Assembly: GCA_023416315.1 (NCBI GenBank)
Contig: JAEZIA010000122.1
Span: forward strand, 1 to 22,278
Source of the DNA: Actinomycetes bacterium
GTDB taxonomy: Bacteria > Actinomycetota > Actinomycetes > Mycobacteriales > Mycobacteriaceae
DNA: 22,278 bases
Direction of reading: 5' to 3'
This document shows positions 6,861 to 14,407 of this stretch, one piece after another. Position 1 is the first letter of the stretch. Each line of letters begins with the position of its first letter. A program made the position numbers and the translations under genes. Under the pieces are notes generated by a model. The model was not told where the DNA came from. It saw nothing but the letters and a program-made list of their open reading frames with translations, and did no database searches.

Positions 6861-6865
6861 TGACG
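6847..6865. promoter_or_regulatory. Operator palindrome 2 of the ClpC2-like gene
   Basis: CGTCAACCTACGGTTGACG is a perfect 8+8 bp inverted repeat around TAC and ends two bases before the start codon at 6867. It covers the -10 hexamer completely, so binding would block RNA polymerase. The arms are the same GTCAACC/GGTTGAC as in palindrome 1. Confidence 0.75.
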
Positions 6866-6866
6866 C

Positions 6867-7601
6867 ATGGAAGAATCGGCCCGCATCGCCTTTCCGGTCC
6901 GCCTCGACGACCTCATCGAGGGCATCAAACGAGTGCACACCGACGCCCTGGATCAGCTCGCCGACGCGGTCCTGACCGCTGAGGCCCTCGGCGTCCTCGC
7001 CGACCATCTGATCGGCCACTTCGTGGACCAAGCGCGCCGCTCGGGTGCGTCGTGGACCGACATCGGCAAGAGCATGGGGGTCACCAAGCAGGCCGCGCAG
7101 AAGCGCTTCGTGCCCAAGATGACCAACCTCGACGCCGCCGACCTGGACCCCGCCCAGGGCTTCACCCGGTTCACCCCGCGTGCCCGCGGCGCGGTCGTCG
7201 CCGCGCAGAACGCCGCCCACGGGGCCGGCAACGCCGAGATCACCGCCGACCACCTGCTACTCGGCCTGCTCACCGATCCGGCCGCCCTTGCCACTCCCCT
7301 GTTACGCGCCCAGCAGATCAGCCCGGACGCGGTGCGCGCCGCGATCACACTGCCGCCCCGGGTCGCCGAACTGCCTGCCCTGATCCCGTTCGACACCCAG
7401 GCCCGTAAGGTGCTGGAGCTGACCTTCCGTGAGGCGCTTCGGTTGGGCCACAACTACATCGGCACCGAGCACATCCTGCTCGCCCTGGCCGAAGCCGAGG
7501 CCGACGACGGCACGCTGCACCGGGTCGGCTTCGACAAGGCTCGGGCCGAAGCCGACATCGCCGACATGCTCGCCGCCATCACCGCGGCCACGGAGTCCTA
7601 G
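6867..7601 (+). CDS. clpC2: ClpC2-like regulator: HTH plus Clp N-terminal domain
   Basis: This 244-residue protein has an N-terminal helix-turn-helix (SGASWTDIGKSMGVTKQAAQKRF, about 59-81) and two C-terminal Clp-N repeats. The first is FTPRARGAVVAAQNAA to ITADHLLLGLLTDP (99-160) and the second FDTQARKVLELTFREALRLGHNYIGTEHILLALAE (175-240). It lacks any AAA+ ATPase module. This is the architecture of mycobacterial ClpC2, described in the literature as protecting ClpC1 from antibiotics that bind its N-domain and as limiting its own expression. Here two identical-arm palindromes overlap the promoter, supporting autorepression relieved when the Clp-N domain binds a ligand. That mechanism is inference for this gene. 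Alternative: another Clp-N-containing regulator rather than the true ClpC2 orthologue. Confidence 0.8.
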   Translation: MEESARIAFPVRLDDLIEGIKRVHTDALDQLADAVLTAEALGVLADHLIGHFVDQARRSGASWTDIGKSMGVTKQAAQKRFVPKMTNLDAADLDPAQGFTRFTPRARGAVVAAQNAAHGAGNAEITADHLLLGLLTDPAALATPLLRAQQISPDAVRAAITLPPRVAELPALIPFDTQARKVLELTFREALRLGHNYIGTEHILLALAEAEADDGTLHRVGFDKARAEADIADMLAAITAATES

Positions 7602-7669
7602 CCGTCAAAACTCGGGCCGCCGGGCGTCAAGGCATCGTCAAGAAATCCCCGAGGCCCCCACGCCCGGCG

Positions 7670-7675
7670 TATCGA
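7670..7675 (+). promoter_or_regulatory. Candidate -10 of a leaderless lysA-like transcript
   Basis: TATCGA ends seven bases before the ATG at 7683. A GGAG lies only two bases before the ATG, too close to act as a normal ribosome binding site. No convincing -35 is visible. Confidence 0.35.
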
Positions 7676-7682
7676 TGGAGCC

Positions 7683-9014
7683 ATGACACTTCCAGAGTTA
7701 CTGCCCTCCCTCGGATGCCCCGGGCTGGACCGGCGAATATGGCCGTCGAGCACGCACATAGACGACCTCGGTCAGCTGTGTGTCGGTGGGGTGCCACTGA
7801 CCGAGGTCGCCGACGAGTTCCGCACCCCTACCTACGTCCTGGACGAGTCGGACTTCCGCGGCCGGATCCGGCGCTACCGCACGGCTCTGCCCGGTGTCGC
7901 GATCGCCTACGCCGGCAAATCCCTGCTGACCACGACCGTCGCCCGCTGGGTCGAGGAGGAAGCCCTCGGCCTCGACGTCTGCTCGGGTGGTGAGCTGGCC
8001 ACCGCGCTGGCGGCAGGCCTGGATCCGGCGCGAATCATCATGCACGGCAACGCCAAGACGCCCGATGAGCTGCGTGCCGCTGCCGAAGCCGGGGTGGGCC
8101 GGGTGGTGGTGGATTCGCCGCTGGAGATCGCGTTCCTGGCCGGTCAGGTCCGCAGGCAGCAGACGGTGTTGCTGCGCGTCATCCCCGGGGTCGACATCGG
8201 TGGTCACCGCGCGGTCGCCACGGGGATCGAGGACCAGAAGTTCGGCTTCACCATCGGTGGTGATCGCGCACTGGATGCGGTCCACCGGATCCTCAATCAG
8301 CCGTGCCTGGCGCTGGCGGGTCTGCACTGCCACATCGGATCCCAGGTCGCCGATCCTGAGCTTTACGGCAACGCGATCACCCGGATGGTCGCCGTGATGG
8401 CCGACATCCGGGACCGCTTCGGTATCACCCTGGGAGAACTCAACATCGGCGGCGGCCACGCGGTGCCCTATGTCTGCGGCGACGCCGAACTCGACCTTGA
8501 CCGCTTCGCCGACACCATTGACGACAAGCTCGGCTCCGCCTGTGCGGCAACCGGTTTCCCCCGGCCGCAGGTGACCGTCGAGCCCGGTCGTGCGATCAGC
8601 GCACGGGCCGGCGTGACCCTCTACCGCATCGTCGCCATCAAGTCGCAGCCCGGCGGACGCACTTTCGTCGCGGTCGACGGTGGCATGAGCGACAATCCGC
8701 GCGTCGCTCTCTACGGCGCGAAATACACTGTCGCACTGGCTAACCGGCATGCTACGGCGCCGACCATGAAGATGACGGTGGTCGGGCGGCACTGCGAGGC
8801 CGGCGACGTGATCGCCCGCGACGTCTCGCTGCCCGCAGACATCCACCCTGGCGACCTGCTGGCGGTCGCGTGCACCGGCGCCTACCACCACAGCATGGCC
8901 TCCAACTACAACACGGTCGGCCGCCCGCCGCTCGTCGCGGTGACCGGCGGCCGCTGCCGCCAGCTCATCCGTCGGGAGACCGTCACCGACCTGCTATCGC
9001 GCGACTGCGGTTGA
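7683..9014 (+). CDS. Diaminopimelate decarboxylase-like PLP enzyme (LysA paralogue)
   Basis: This 443-residue fold-type III PLP enzyme is of the alanine-racemase/ODC group and most like LysA, which converts meso-diaminopimelate to lysine. Key sites are the Schiff-base lysine K79 in AYAGKSLLT, LDVCSGGEL (98-105), HCHIGSQV (215-222), the glycine loop NIGGGHAVPY (254-263), EPGRAISA (300-307), VDGGMSDNPR (331-340), the active-site GRHCEAGD (368-375, C371) and GAYHHSMASNYN (399-410). Differences from canonical LysA are KS in place of KA(N) at the lysine and CEAGD for CESGD. None of its neighbours belongs to lysine or peptidoglycan biosynthesis, so it may be a second copy with altered substrate. 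Other diamino or D-amino acids are possible. Start ATG 7683 is possibly leaderless. Confidence 0.8.
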   Translation: MTLPELLPSLGCPGLDRRIWPSSTHIDDLGQLCVGGVPLTEVADEFRTPTYVLDESDFRGRIRRYRTALPGVAIAYAGKSLLTTTVARWVEEEALGLDVCSGGELATALAAGLDPARIIMHGNAKTPDELRAAAEAGVGRVVVDSPLEIAFLAGQVRRQQTVLLRVIPGVDIGGHRAVATGIEDQKFGFTIGGDRALDAVHRILNQPCLALAGLHCHIGSQVADPELYGNAITRMVAVMADIRDRFGITLGELNIGGGHAVPYVCGDAELDLDRFADTIDDKLGSACAATGFPRPQVTVEPGRAISARAGVTLYRIVAIKSQPGGRTFVAVDGGMSDNPRVALYGAKYTVALANRHATAPTMKMTVVGRHCEAGDVIARDVSLPADIHPGDLLAVACTGAYHHSMASNYNTVGRPPLVAVTGGRCRQLIRRETVTDLLSRDCG

Positions 9015-9017
9015 GAC

Positions 9018-9033
9018 GGCCAGATTGATGGCC
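9018..9033 (+). terminator. Weak hairpin after the lysA-like gene
   Basis: GGCCA (9018-9022) and TGGCC (9029-9033) form a five-bp stem with a six-base loop, immediately after the TGA at 9014. It is short and has no T-tract, so termination is only possible, not established. Confidence 0.25.
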
Positions 9034-9113
9034 ACGACAGGAGTAAGTGGATCCAGACGACTGTGCTGCGCCGACCTTGTCCCTCCACGTGCTTTCAGAT
9101 AAGCGCCGTTGTA

Positions 9114-9133
9114 TTCCTGACCTAATCCCTCCG
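9114..9133 (+). promoter_or_regulatory. Weak second DosR-like site
   Basis: TTCCTGACCTAATCCCTCCG matches the DosR consensus TTSGGGACTWWAGTCCCSAA at 12 of 20 positions by eye. It starts exactly 22 bp (two helical turns) upstream of the better site. DosR promoters often have a strong and a weak site; this one is speculative. Confidence 0.25.
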
Positions 9134-9135
9134 CA

Positions 9136-9155
9136 TCAGGGACTTAAGGCCCCCG
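9136..9155 (+). promoter_or_regulatory. DosR (DevR)-like box upstream of the universal stress protein gene
   Basis: TCAGGGACTTAAGGCCCCCG matches TTSGGGACTWWAGTCCCSAA at 15 of 20 positions, including the core GGGACTTAAG. A TANNNT hexamer, TACGCT (9175-9180), lies 19 bases downstream. The box would therefore overlap the -35 region, as in known DosR promoters. The regulated gene is a tandem Usp, the classic DosR target class. The regulator itself is not in the window. Confidence 0.65.
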
Positions 9156-9174
9156 AGGATGGGACGGCATGCCG

Positions 9175-9180
9175 ATACGC
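9175..9180 (+). promoter_or_regulatory. Candidate -10 of the usp promoter
   Basis: TACGCT is a TANNNT-type hexamer correctly placed downstream of the DosR-like box. It would give a 5' UTR of about 47 bases containing the GAGGAG ribosome binding site. Confidence 0.4.
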
Positions 9181-9221
9181 TGAACTCGTCAGTCGAAGCA
9201 GCTGACAAGACATTCGACGGT

Positions 9222-9227
9222 GAGGAG
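9222..9227 (+). promoter_or_regulatory. Ribosome binding site that fixes the usp start
   Basis: GAGGAG lies six bases before ATG 9234. It rules out the longer open frame beginning at 9159, whose extra 25 residues have no Usp character and cover the promoter. Confidence 0.75.
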
Positions 9228-9233
9228 ACCGCG

Positions 9234-10124
9234 ATGTCCGAATTCACTCAGTACGGGATCGTGGTCGGTGTCGACGGATCCGTGCATTCCGATGCGGCGC
9301 TGGAGTTCGCTGTTCACGAGGCGGTGATGCGCAACCTCGAGTTGAGCATTGTTCACGCCGTGAACCCGATCAACGGTGGTTACGCCGGCTTGGGTCTGTC
9401 GGCCGCACCGTGGCCGCAAGGTATCGGATCCTGGATGGAGGAAGAGGCCCAGCGGCTCGTCGATGACGCCGAGCGAAAAGCCCGCACCAGCGCTGGTGAA
9501 GCGGCGCTGCGAATTCAGACCGCGACCCCCTTCTCCCAGGCGGCATCATCGCTGGTCGATATCAGCAAGCGGGCGACGATGGTCGTGCTGGGCAGCCGCG
9601 GTCAGAGCGGGTGGCAACGCGCCCTGCTGGGTTCGGTGAGTACCGCGTTGGTGCACCATGCGCACTGTCCGGTCGCCATCGTGCGCGGAGTCATTCCGCC
9701 GGAGCACCGGCATGCGCCCGTCGTCGTCGGCATCGACGGGTCCCCGGCCTCCGAACTCGCGACAGCACTTGCCTTCGAGGAGGCCTCGATGCGCGGCGCC
9801 AAGCTCGTGGCGGTGCATGCGTGGAGCGACTCGGATCTCCCGCAGCTCGATGCGATTCCGATGTCGGCGATCTCCTCCGAGGCCCACGAAACTCTCGCCG
9901 AACGGCTGGCGGGCTGGCAGGAGCGCTATCCCGACGTCGTGATACGCCGCGTCGTGGTACCGGAAGCCCCCGGCCGCACCCTGCTCGCGGAATCCGAATC
10001 AGCGCAATTGGTGGTGGTCGGCAGCCGCGGCCGGGGCGGCTTCACGGGCATGCTCCTCGGCTCGGTGGGCTCGTCGGTCGTGCACGAAGCCCACACTGCC
10101 GTGATCGTGGCGCGCCAGAACTGA
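9234..10124 (+). CDS. Universal stress protein, tandem Usp domains
   Basis: This 296-residue cytoplasmic protein has two Usp domains (about 5-151 and 161-294). Each begins with a beta-strand-Asp-Gly-Ser motif (VVGVDGS at 10-16, VVGIDGS at 164-170) and ends with the ATP-binding G-2x-G-9x-G(S/T) motif: GSRG..G133S in domain 1 and GSRG..G276S in domain 2. It therefore belongs to the nucleotide-binding Usp class common in the mycobacterial dormancy regulon. A DosR-like box sits about 80 bases upstream. The MgtA-type ATPase follows 111 bases downstream on the same strand without an obvious terminator, reminiscent of Usp-P-type ATPase pairing in known DosR regulons. Function is presumably growth or energy regulation under hypoxia or NO; the biochemical output of such Usps is not settled. 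Confidence 0.9.
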   Translation: MSEFTQYGIVVGVDGSVHSDAALEFAVHEAVMRNLELSIVHAVNPINGGYAGLGLSAAPWPQGIGSWMEEEAQRLVDDAERKARTSAGEAALRIQTATPFSQAASSLVDISKRATMVVLGSRGQSGWQRALLGSVSTALVHHAHCPVAIVRGVIPPEHRHAPVVVGIDGSPASELATALAFEEASMRGAKLVAVHAWSDSDLPQLDAIPMSAISSEAHETLAERLAGWQERYPDVVIRRVVVPEAPGRTLLAESESAQLVVVGSRGRGGFTGMLLGSVGSSVVHEAHTAVIVARQN

Positions 10125-10235
10125 ACGGCGGCTGATGTTGGGTGTCGATCTCGGTCAATCCCGAAGCGGTCGGGCAGGTCCGGCGCACGATCGCATCCGC
10201 GAAACGACCCCCGCACGCGGAATCGGCACTCGCCG

Positions 10236-12872
10236 GTGACCGCAACCACTCCCGGTGAGGTGGGAGCTGCACCGGGCGTGACGGCGGAGGACGTGGCGGC
10301 GGCACCACTGGCCGCCGTCCTCGACGATCTCCGCACTACCACCGGCGGACTGTCCAGTTCCGAGGCGGCCACGCGGCTGGCCCGGCACGGCCCCAATTCA
10401 CTTCGGACACACCGCGTCAGCGCCTGGGCTGTGCTACGAAGGCAGCTCAACAACGCTGTTCTGGCGCTGCTCGCGGGAACCGCGGTGGTGTCGTTCTTCC
10501 TCGGCGACTCCACCCAGGCCGTGATCATAGGCGTGATCTTGACAGTCAGCGTCGGGCTGGGATTCGCCAATGAGTATCGCGCTGAACGAGCCACCGCCGC
10601 ACTGCATTCCAGAGTTCGCCATAACGCTCTGGTCCGCCGCGACGGGCATTTTGTCAAGAAAGACGTCAACGAGCTGGTGCCCGGTGACGTCATCACACTG
10701 ACCCTCGGGGAACTGGTGCCCGCCGACGTGCGGCTGATCGCCACGAATGGACTCGAATGCAACGAAAGCATCCTCACCGGTGAGTCCACCGCCGCTGAGA
10801 AGTCCACGACTGCCGTACCGCGCGGTTCTGCGTTGGCCGACTGCACCGATCTCGCCTTCATGGGAACTGTCGTGTCCGCGGGCGATGCCACCGCGGTGGT
10901 CTACGCCACCGGCCTGAACGCGCAATTCGGCAAGATCGCGGCCGGCCTGGGTGAACGGCAGCCCGAAACCGACTTTCAAACCGGGCTCCGCCGGTTCTCG
11001 TATCTGCTTCTGCGCGTCGCGGTCACGCTGACCGTGATGATTCTTGTCATCAATCTGCTGCTCCGGCGTCCCGCAATCGACTCCGTCCTGTTCGCCCTGG
11101 CGATCGCAGTCGGCATTACGCCGCAACTGCTGCCAGCCGTCGTCAGCACCAGCCTGGCCACCGGCTCGCGGCGACTTGCCCAGCTCAAGGTTCTGGTGAA
11201 ACGGCTCGTCTGCATCGAGGACCTCGGTGATATCGACATCCTGATCACCGACAAAACCGGCACTTTGACCGAAGGGCGGATCACCCTGATCGAAGCTCTC
11301 GATACGTCCGGTGTGCGCTCGGATACGGTGCTGCGCAAAGGCTTACTCGCAACGAACGTCGACCCCTCGTGCGGTGGGACAAGTAACAACGAGATGGACG
11401 CCGCCCTGTGGGACTGCGACGCGGGCCGACAGGTGGTCACCAAGGGCGCCCACCGGATCGCCGAGCTGCCGTTCGACCACACCCGCCGGGCTACCTCGGT
11501 TCTCGTCGATGACATCGGTGATCGCCTCCTGATCGTCAAGGGGGCCCCTGAACAAGTACTCGCCCAGTGCACAGTGGCGCCAGCGGCCGCCCGAGAGGTG
11601 CTGGACCAACTGTTCAACCAGGGGCGGCGCGTGGTTGCGGTCGCCAGCAGACGAGCCAGTGAGCTGTCCGCGATCACCGCCGCCGATGAGCGTGGGCTCA
11701 CCCTCGACGGATTCCTGGTCTTCACCGACCCACCCAAGATCGCGGCGCGGGACTCGCTGGCACGGCTGGCCCAGTTGGGCATCGAAGTGAAAGTTGCGAC
11801 CGGAGACAACCCGCTGGTTGCCGAAAAGGTATGTCGCGACTTGGGTTTAGCGTCAAAAGGGACGGTCACCGGTATCGAACTGGCCGGCCTCGACGACGCC
11901 GAGTTCGAAGCCGCCGCCCGAAACTCCAGCGTGTTCGCCCGGATTTCACCAGAACAGAAAGCCCGCCTGATCAGCGTTCTACGGCGTACCGGCCGGTCGG
12001 TGGGATTTCTCGGCGACGGGGTCAACGATGCACTGGCCCTGCATTCAGCCGATGTCGGGATATCGGTCGACACGGCCACCGACGTCGCCAAGGACGCGGC
12101 CGACGTCGTGCTTCTGGAGAAGGACCTGGGGGTACTGGTCACCGGGGTGACCGAGGGCCGACGTATCTTCGCCAACACCATCAAGTACGTCTTGATGGGA
12201 ACGTCGAGCAACTTCGGCAATATGTTCTCGGCAGCGGCGGCTTCCGCGGTACTGACGTTCCTGCCGATGCTGCCCAGCCAAATTCTGCTCAATAACTTGC
12301 TGTACGACTCTTCCCAGTTGGCGATTCCCAGCGATCGCGTCGACGAAGAACAGCTGCGCGCCCCGTCGCACTGGAACATCGCCTTCATCCGGCGGTTCAT
12401 GCTGACCTTCGGCCCCATCAGCTCACTTTTCGATTTCATGACGTTCGGACTGATGCTCGGGGTACTGCACGCCGGGCCTACCGAGTTCCGCACCGGATGG
12501 TTCGTCGAGTCGCTGGCCACCCAGACGTTGATCATCTTCGCAATCCGTACCCGCCGGGTGCCGTTCTTCCGCAGCCGACCGAGTTGGTTGATGTCGGCAG
12601 CGACCGCCGCCGCGATCACAGCCGCCGTGGTACTCACCGTGTCCCCTGTCGCCCATGTGCTCGGCTTCACACCGTTACCGTGGCAGTTCTACGGTGCGCT
12701 GGCGCTGCTCACCGTCGCCTACCTCGTACTGGTGGAGATCACCAAGACGATGTTCTACGCCGAGCCGGTACACCTGCCGCAGCCGCTGCCGCGGATACGT
12801 GGCCGCGACCACCGAATCGGCCGCCGGGCAGCGCGTTTCAGCCATGGCGGCCGGTTACCGCAGCCAGGTTGA
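10236..12872 (+). CDS. MgtA-type (P3B) P-type ATPase, probable Mg2+ importer
   Basis: This 878-residue P-type ATPase shows TGES (181-184, actuator), the phosphorylated D339 in DKTGT, a cytoplasmic KGAPE nucleotide-binding motif and GDGVND hinge. Subfamily markers point to MgtA/MgtB: AIAVGITPQLLP in the membrane (289-300), SSNFGNMFS in the later membrane half, and LPSQILLNNLLYDSSQLAIPSDRVDEE with FGPISSLFDFMTF. Such pumps carry Mg2+ into the cytoplasm. Length fits the family (about 900). The C-terminus adds a short basic tail. GTG 10236 is chosen as start but has no strong ribosome binding site; GTG 10278 is an alternative. No M-box-sized leader is present in the 111-base gap. It probably reads through from usp and so may be under the same DosR-like control. 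Alternative: a different divalent cation. Confidence 0.85.
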   Translation: MTATTPGEVGAAPGVTAEDVAAAPLAAVLDDLRTTTGGLSSSEAATRLARHGPNSLRTHRVSAWAVLRRQLNNAVLALLAGTAVVSFFLGDSTQAVIIGVILTVSVGLGFANEYRAERATAALHSRVRHNALVRRDGHFVKKDVNELVPGDVITLTLGELVPADVRLIATNGLECNESILTGESTAAEKSTTAVPRGSALADCTDLAFMGTVVSAGDATAVVYATGLNAQFGKIAAGLGERQPETDFQTGLRRFSYLLLRVAVTLTVMILVINLLLRRPAIDSVLFALAIAVGITPQLLPAVVSTSLATGSRRLAQLKVLVKRLVCIEDLGDIDILITDKTGTLTEGRITLIEALDTSGVRSDTVLRKGLLATNVDPSCGGTSNNEMDAALWDCDAGRQVVTKGAHRIAELPFDHTRRATSVLVDDIGDRLLIVKGAPEQVLAQCTVAPAAAREVLDQLFNQGRRVVAVASRRASELSAITAADERGLTLDGFLVFTDPPKIAARDSLARLAQLGIEVKVATGDNPLVAEKVCRDLGLASKGTVTGIELAGLDDAEFEAAARNSSVFARISPEQKARLISVLRRTGRSVGFLGDGVNDALALHSADVGISVDTATDVAKDAADVVLLEKDLGVLVTGVTEGRRIFANTIKYVLMGTSSNFGNMFSAAAASAVLTFLPMLPSQILLNNLLYDSSQLAIPSDRVDEEQLRAPSHWNIAFIRRFMLTFGPISSLFDFMTFGLMLGVLHAGPTEFRTGWFVESLATQTLIIFAIRTRRVPFFRSRPSWLMSAATAAAITAAVVLTVSPVAHVLGFTPLPWQFYGALALLTVAYLVLVEITKTMFYAEPVHLPQPLPRIRGRDHRIGRRAARFSHGGRLPQPG

Positions 12873-12938
12873 TCCATCCTTCGGTCGCGGAATTGGGTGC
12901 ATCCCACGAGCTGCTCAGGTCTCACGGAATCGGCGTCG

Positions 12939-13199
12939 TCATCCTGTGCTCGGCATGACCCGCCTCGGTTCGGCATGCTCGACCAAAGTCAGTGCCAGTC
13001 GCGGACATTGGGCGACGGCGCGCCGCGCGTACTTCACCATCCGGGCGGGCACGAACGGCTCGCGCGAGCTGTCCCGAACGAGCGGGTATCCCCATTCGTC
13101 GCGGCTCAGCAGTTGTGGCAGAAGTTCGGTGCACAGTCCGCGCCCGTCGCAGCGGGTCCAGTCGATGTGCAGTCGCGGTGCCGACTCAGCCGCACTCAC
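12939..13199 (-). CDS. Ferredoxin, probable [3Fe-4S]
   Basis: This 86-residue ferredoxin reads HIDWTRCDGRGLCTELLPQLLSRDEWGYP, with C-x5-C near the start, then VKYARRAVAQCPRLAL with the third Cys followed by Pro. Three Cys in this spacing are typical of actinobacterial single-cluster [3Fe-4S] ferredoxins. The start GTG 13199 overlaps the stop of the NuoF-like gene as GTGA. The frame is open to ATG 13238, but that start would overlap the upstream gene by 43 bases. It is the last gene of the minus-strand redox array and would accept or deliver single electrons for the NuoF-like protein. It converges with mgtA across 66 bases that contain only a small GGG/CCC inverted repeat (about 12896-12908). 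Confidence 0.85.
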   Translation of the reverse strand: MSAAESAPRLHIDWTRCDGRGLCTELLPQLLSRDEWGYPLVRDSSREPFVPARMVKYARRAVAQCPRLALTLVEHAEPRRVMPSTG

Positions 13200-14407
13200 C
13201 GCATTTCTCCGACAGCGGACACCCGCGAGGCCTGGCAAAACCCATTGCGGTGATCAGTGATATCGGATTCGAATACGGCGAGCGCGGAACGAACGAAACG
13301 CGCCGTGCCGTCGGGGTGGCGGCACGCTCCCCGGCCGTCCACCAGCCCCACCATCCGATGAATTTCGGAAATCAGGTGATTGTCGACATGTCCGAAGGCG
13401 AGCTGGTCCAGCAGCGTGGACAGGCGCGGCAGGCCGTACCGGCACGGTCCGCATTGACGAGCACTCTGATCGGCCAGGTACGCCGCGACATCAGCGGTAT
13501 GCGCCAAACCGCATTCCTGCTCCCCCAACAGGTGCAGGACACCCGCACCCGGGGCTGCGCCGTACGGAGCAAGTCCGTCCGGGGACAGCCGCGCCTGCCC
13601 GACCGCGCCGGCGGGAACCCAGCTACCGTGGTACCCGCCCACCAGCACCGCCCGGATCTGCTGCGCGACCGCGACTTCACTGTGAGCGACGATGTCGCGC
13701 AACGCAGTTCCGGTGGGAATCTCGACCACGGTGGCCGGTATCCCAGCGCCCGATACGGTGACGAGCATGGTGCCCGGCCGCGCCGAGTCGCCTACCGCGC
13801 GGAACCAGTCCGCCCCGAACCGCGCGATCAGCGCGATGTGGGCGAACGTCTCCACATTGCTGACCAATGTTGGCCTGCCCCGAAGACCCGATCGCGTGAT
13901 GAGTGTCGTTTTGTCACGCGGTACCGCGAGCCCGCCTCCGATGCGGTTGACGACGGCCGACTCCTCGCCGGCGAGAAAGTCACCGGGCGCCTCGGCAACG
14001 GTGATGCGGCAACGACTGCCCGCTGAGCCCTCCCGCTCCGCCAGTGCGGCCTGCAGACCAGCCGACGCTCGCGCCGGGACATAGAGATACACAGACTTTG
14101 CCCTCAGCGCATCGGCGGTGACCGTGAGGCCGTCGAGAACCAGGTGAGGAGCGCGAGTCAACAGCGTGATGTCCTTCTCGCTGAGCGGCTCCCCTTCAGC
14201 ACCGTTACCGATCACCACAGGCTCTCGCCCGCTGACGGAATCGATCTTGCGCCCCGTCGGGAAACCCGCGCCACCCCGGCCCGTGAGTCCCGCCTCATCC
14301 AACCACCGGATGAGGTCGCGGCGAGCCATTGTCGGCAGTTCACCGAACTCTGCCCGATGGTCGGCGAATCTCGGTCCTGCGGCGGCGAATAGCCGTTGTA
14401 GCATCAT
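13196..14407 (-). CDS. NuoF-like flavin/iron-sulfur oxidoreductase subunit
   Basis: This 403-residue protein resembles the 51-kDa NADH-binding subunit of complex I and related hydrogenase and formate-dehydrogenase subunits. FMN-loop GRGGAGFPTG (43-52) is intact. NGAEGEP (68-74) replaces the usual NADEGEP. LVSNVET (181-187) corresponds to the NNVET motif, followed by an SLBB-like region and a C-terminal Fe-S domain with SARQCGPCRYG (C319, C322) and C362. The first Cys of the NuoF SCGxCxPC ligand set is Ala (A316), so only three of four N3 ligands are visible. There is no NuoE or NuoG neighbour; a ferredoxin follows instead. Start ATG 14407 overlaps the stop of the cytochrome gene as ATGA. The frame remains open to 15082, but that part lies on top of two other genes and is not coding. 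Likely role: FMN-dependent electron transfer between a soluble donor and the ferredoxin or membrane cytochrome. Confidence 0.85.
   Translation of the reverse strand: MMLQRLFAAAGPRFADHRAEFGELPTMARRDLIRWLDEAGLTGRGGAGFPTGRKIDSVSGREPVVIGNGAEGEPLSEKDITLLTRAPHLVLDGLTVTADALRAKSVYLYVPARASAGLQAALAEREGSAGSRCRITVAEAPGDFLAGEESAVVNRIGGGLAVPRDKTTLITRSGLRGRPTLVSNVETFAHIALIARFGADWFRAVGDSARPGTMLVTVSGAGIPATVVEIPTGTALRDIVAHSEVAVAQQIRAVLVGGYHGSWVPAGAVGQARLSPDGLAPYGAAPGAGVLHLLGEQECGLAHTADVAAYLADQSARQCGPCRYGLPRLSTLLDQLAFGHVDNHLISEIHRMVGLVDGRGACRHPDGTARFVRSALAVFESDITDHRNGFCQASRVSAVGEMR

Noticed and set aside
7698..8891. 397-codon minus-strand frame opposite the lysA-like gene
   Set aside because: Asp/Gly/Arg-rich antisense shadow without domain or start signals.
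10125..10235. M-box Mg2+ riboswitch before the MgtA-type gene
   Set aside because: The gap is only 111 bases with no M-box-like conserved segments that I can recognise.
10976..12670. 564-codon minus-strand frame opposite mgtA
   Set aside because: Ser/Arg-rich product without motifs, fully covered by the P-type ATPase gene; explained by high GC codon bias.
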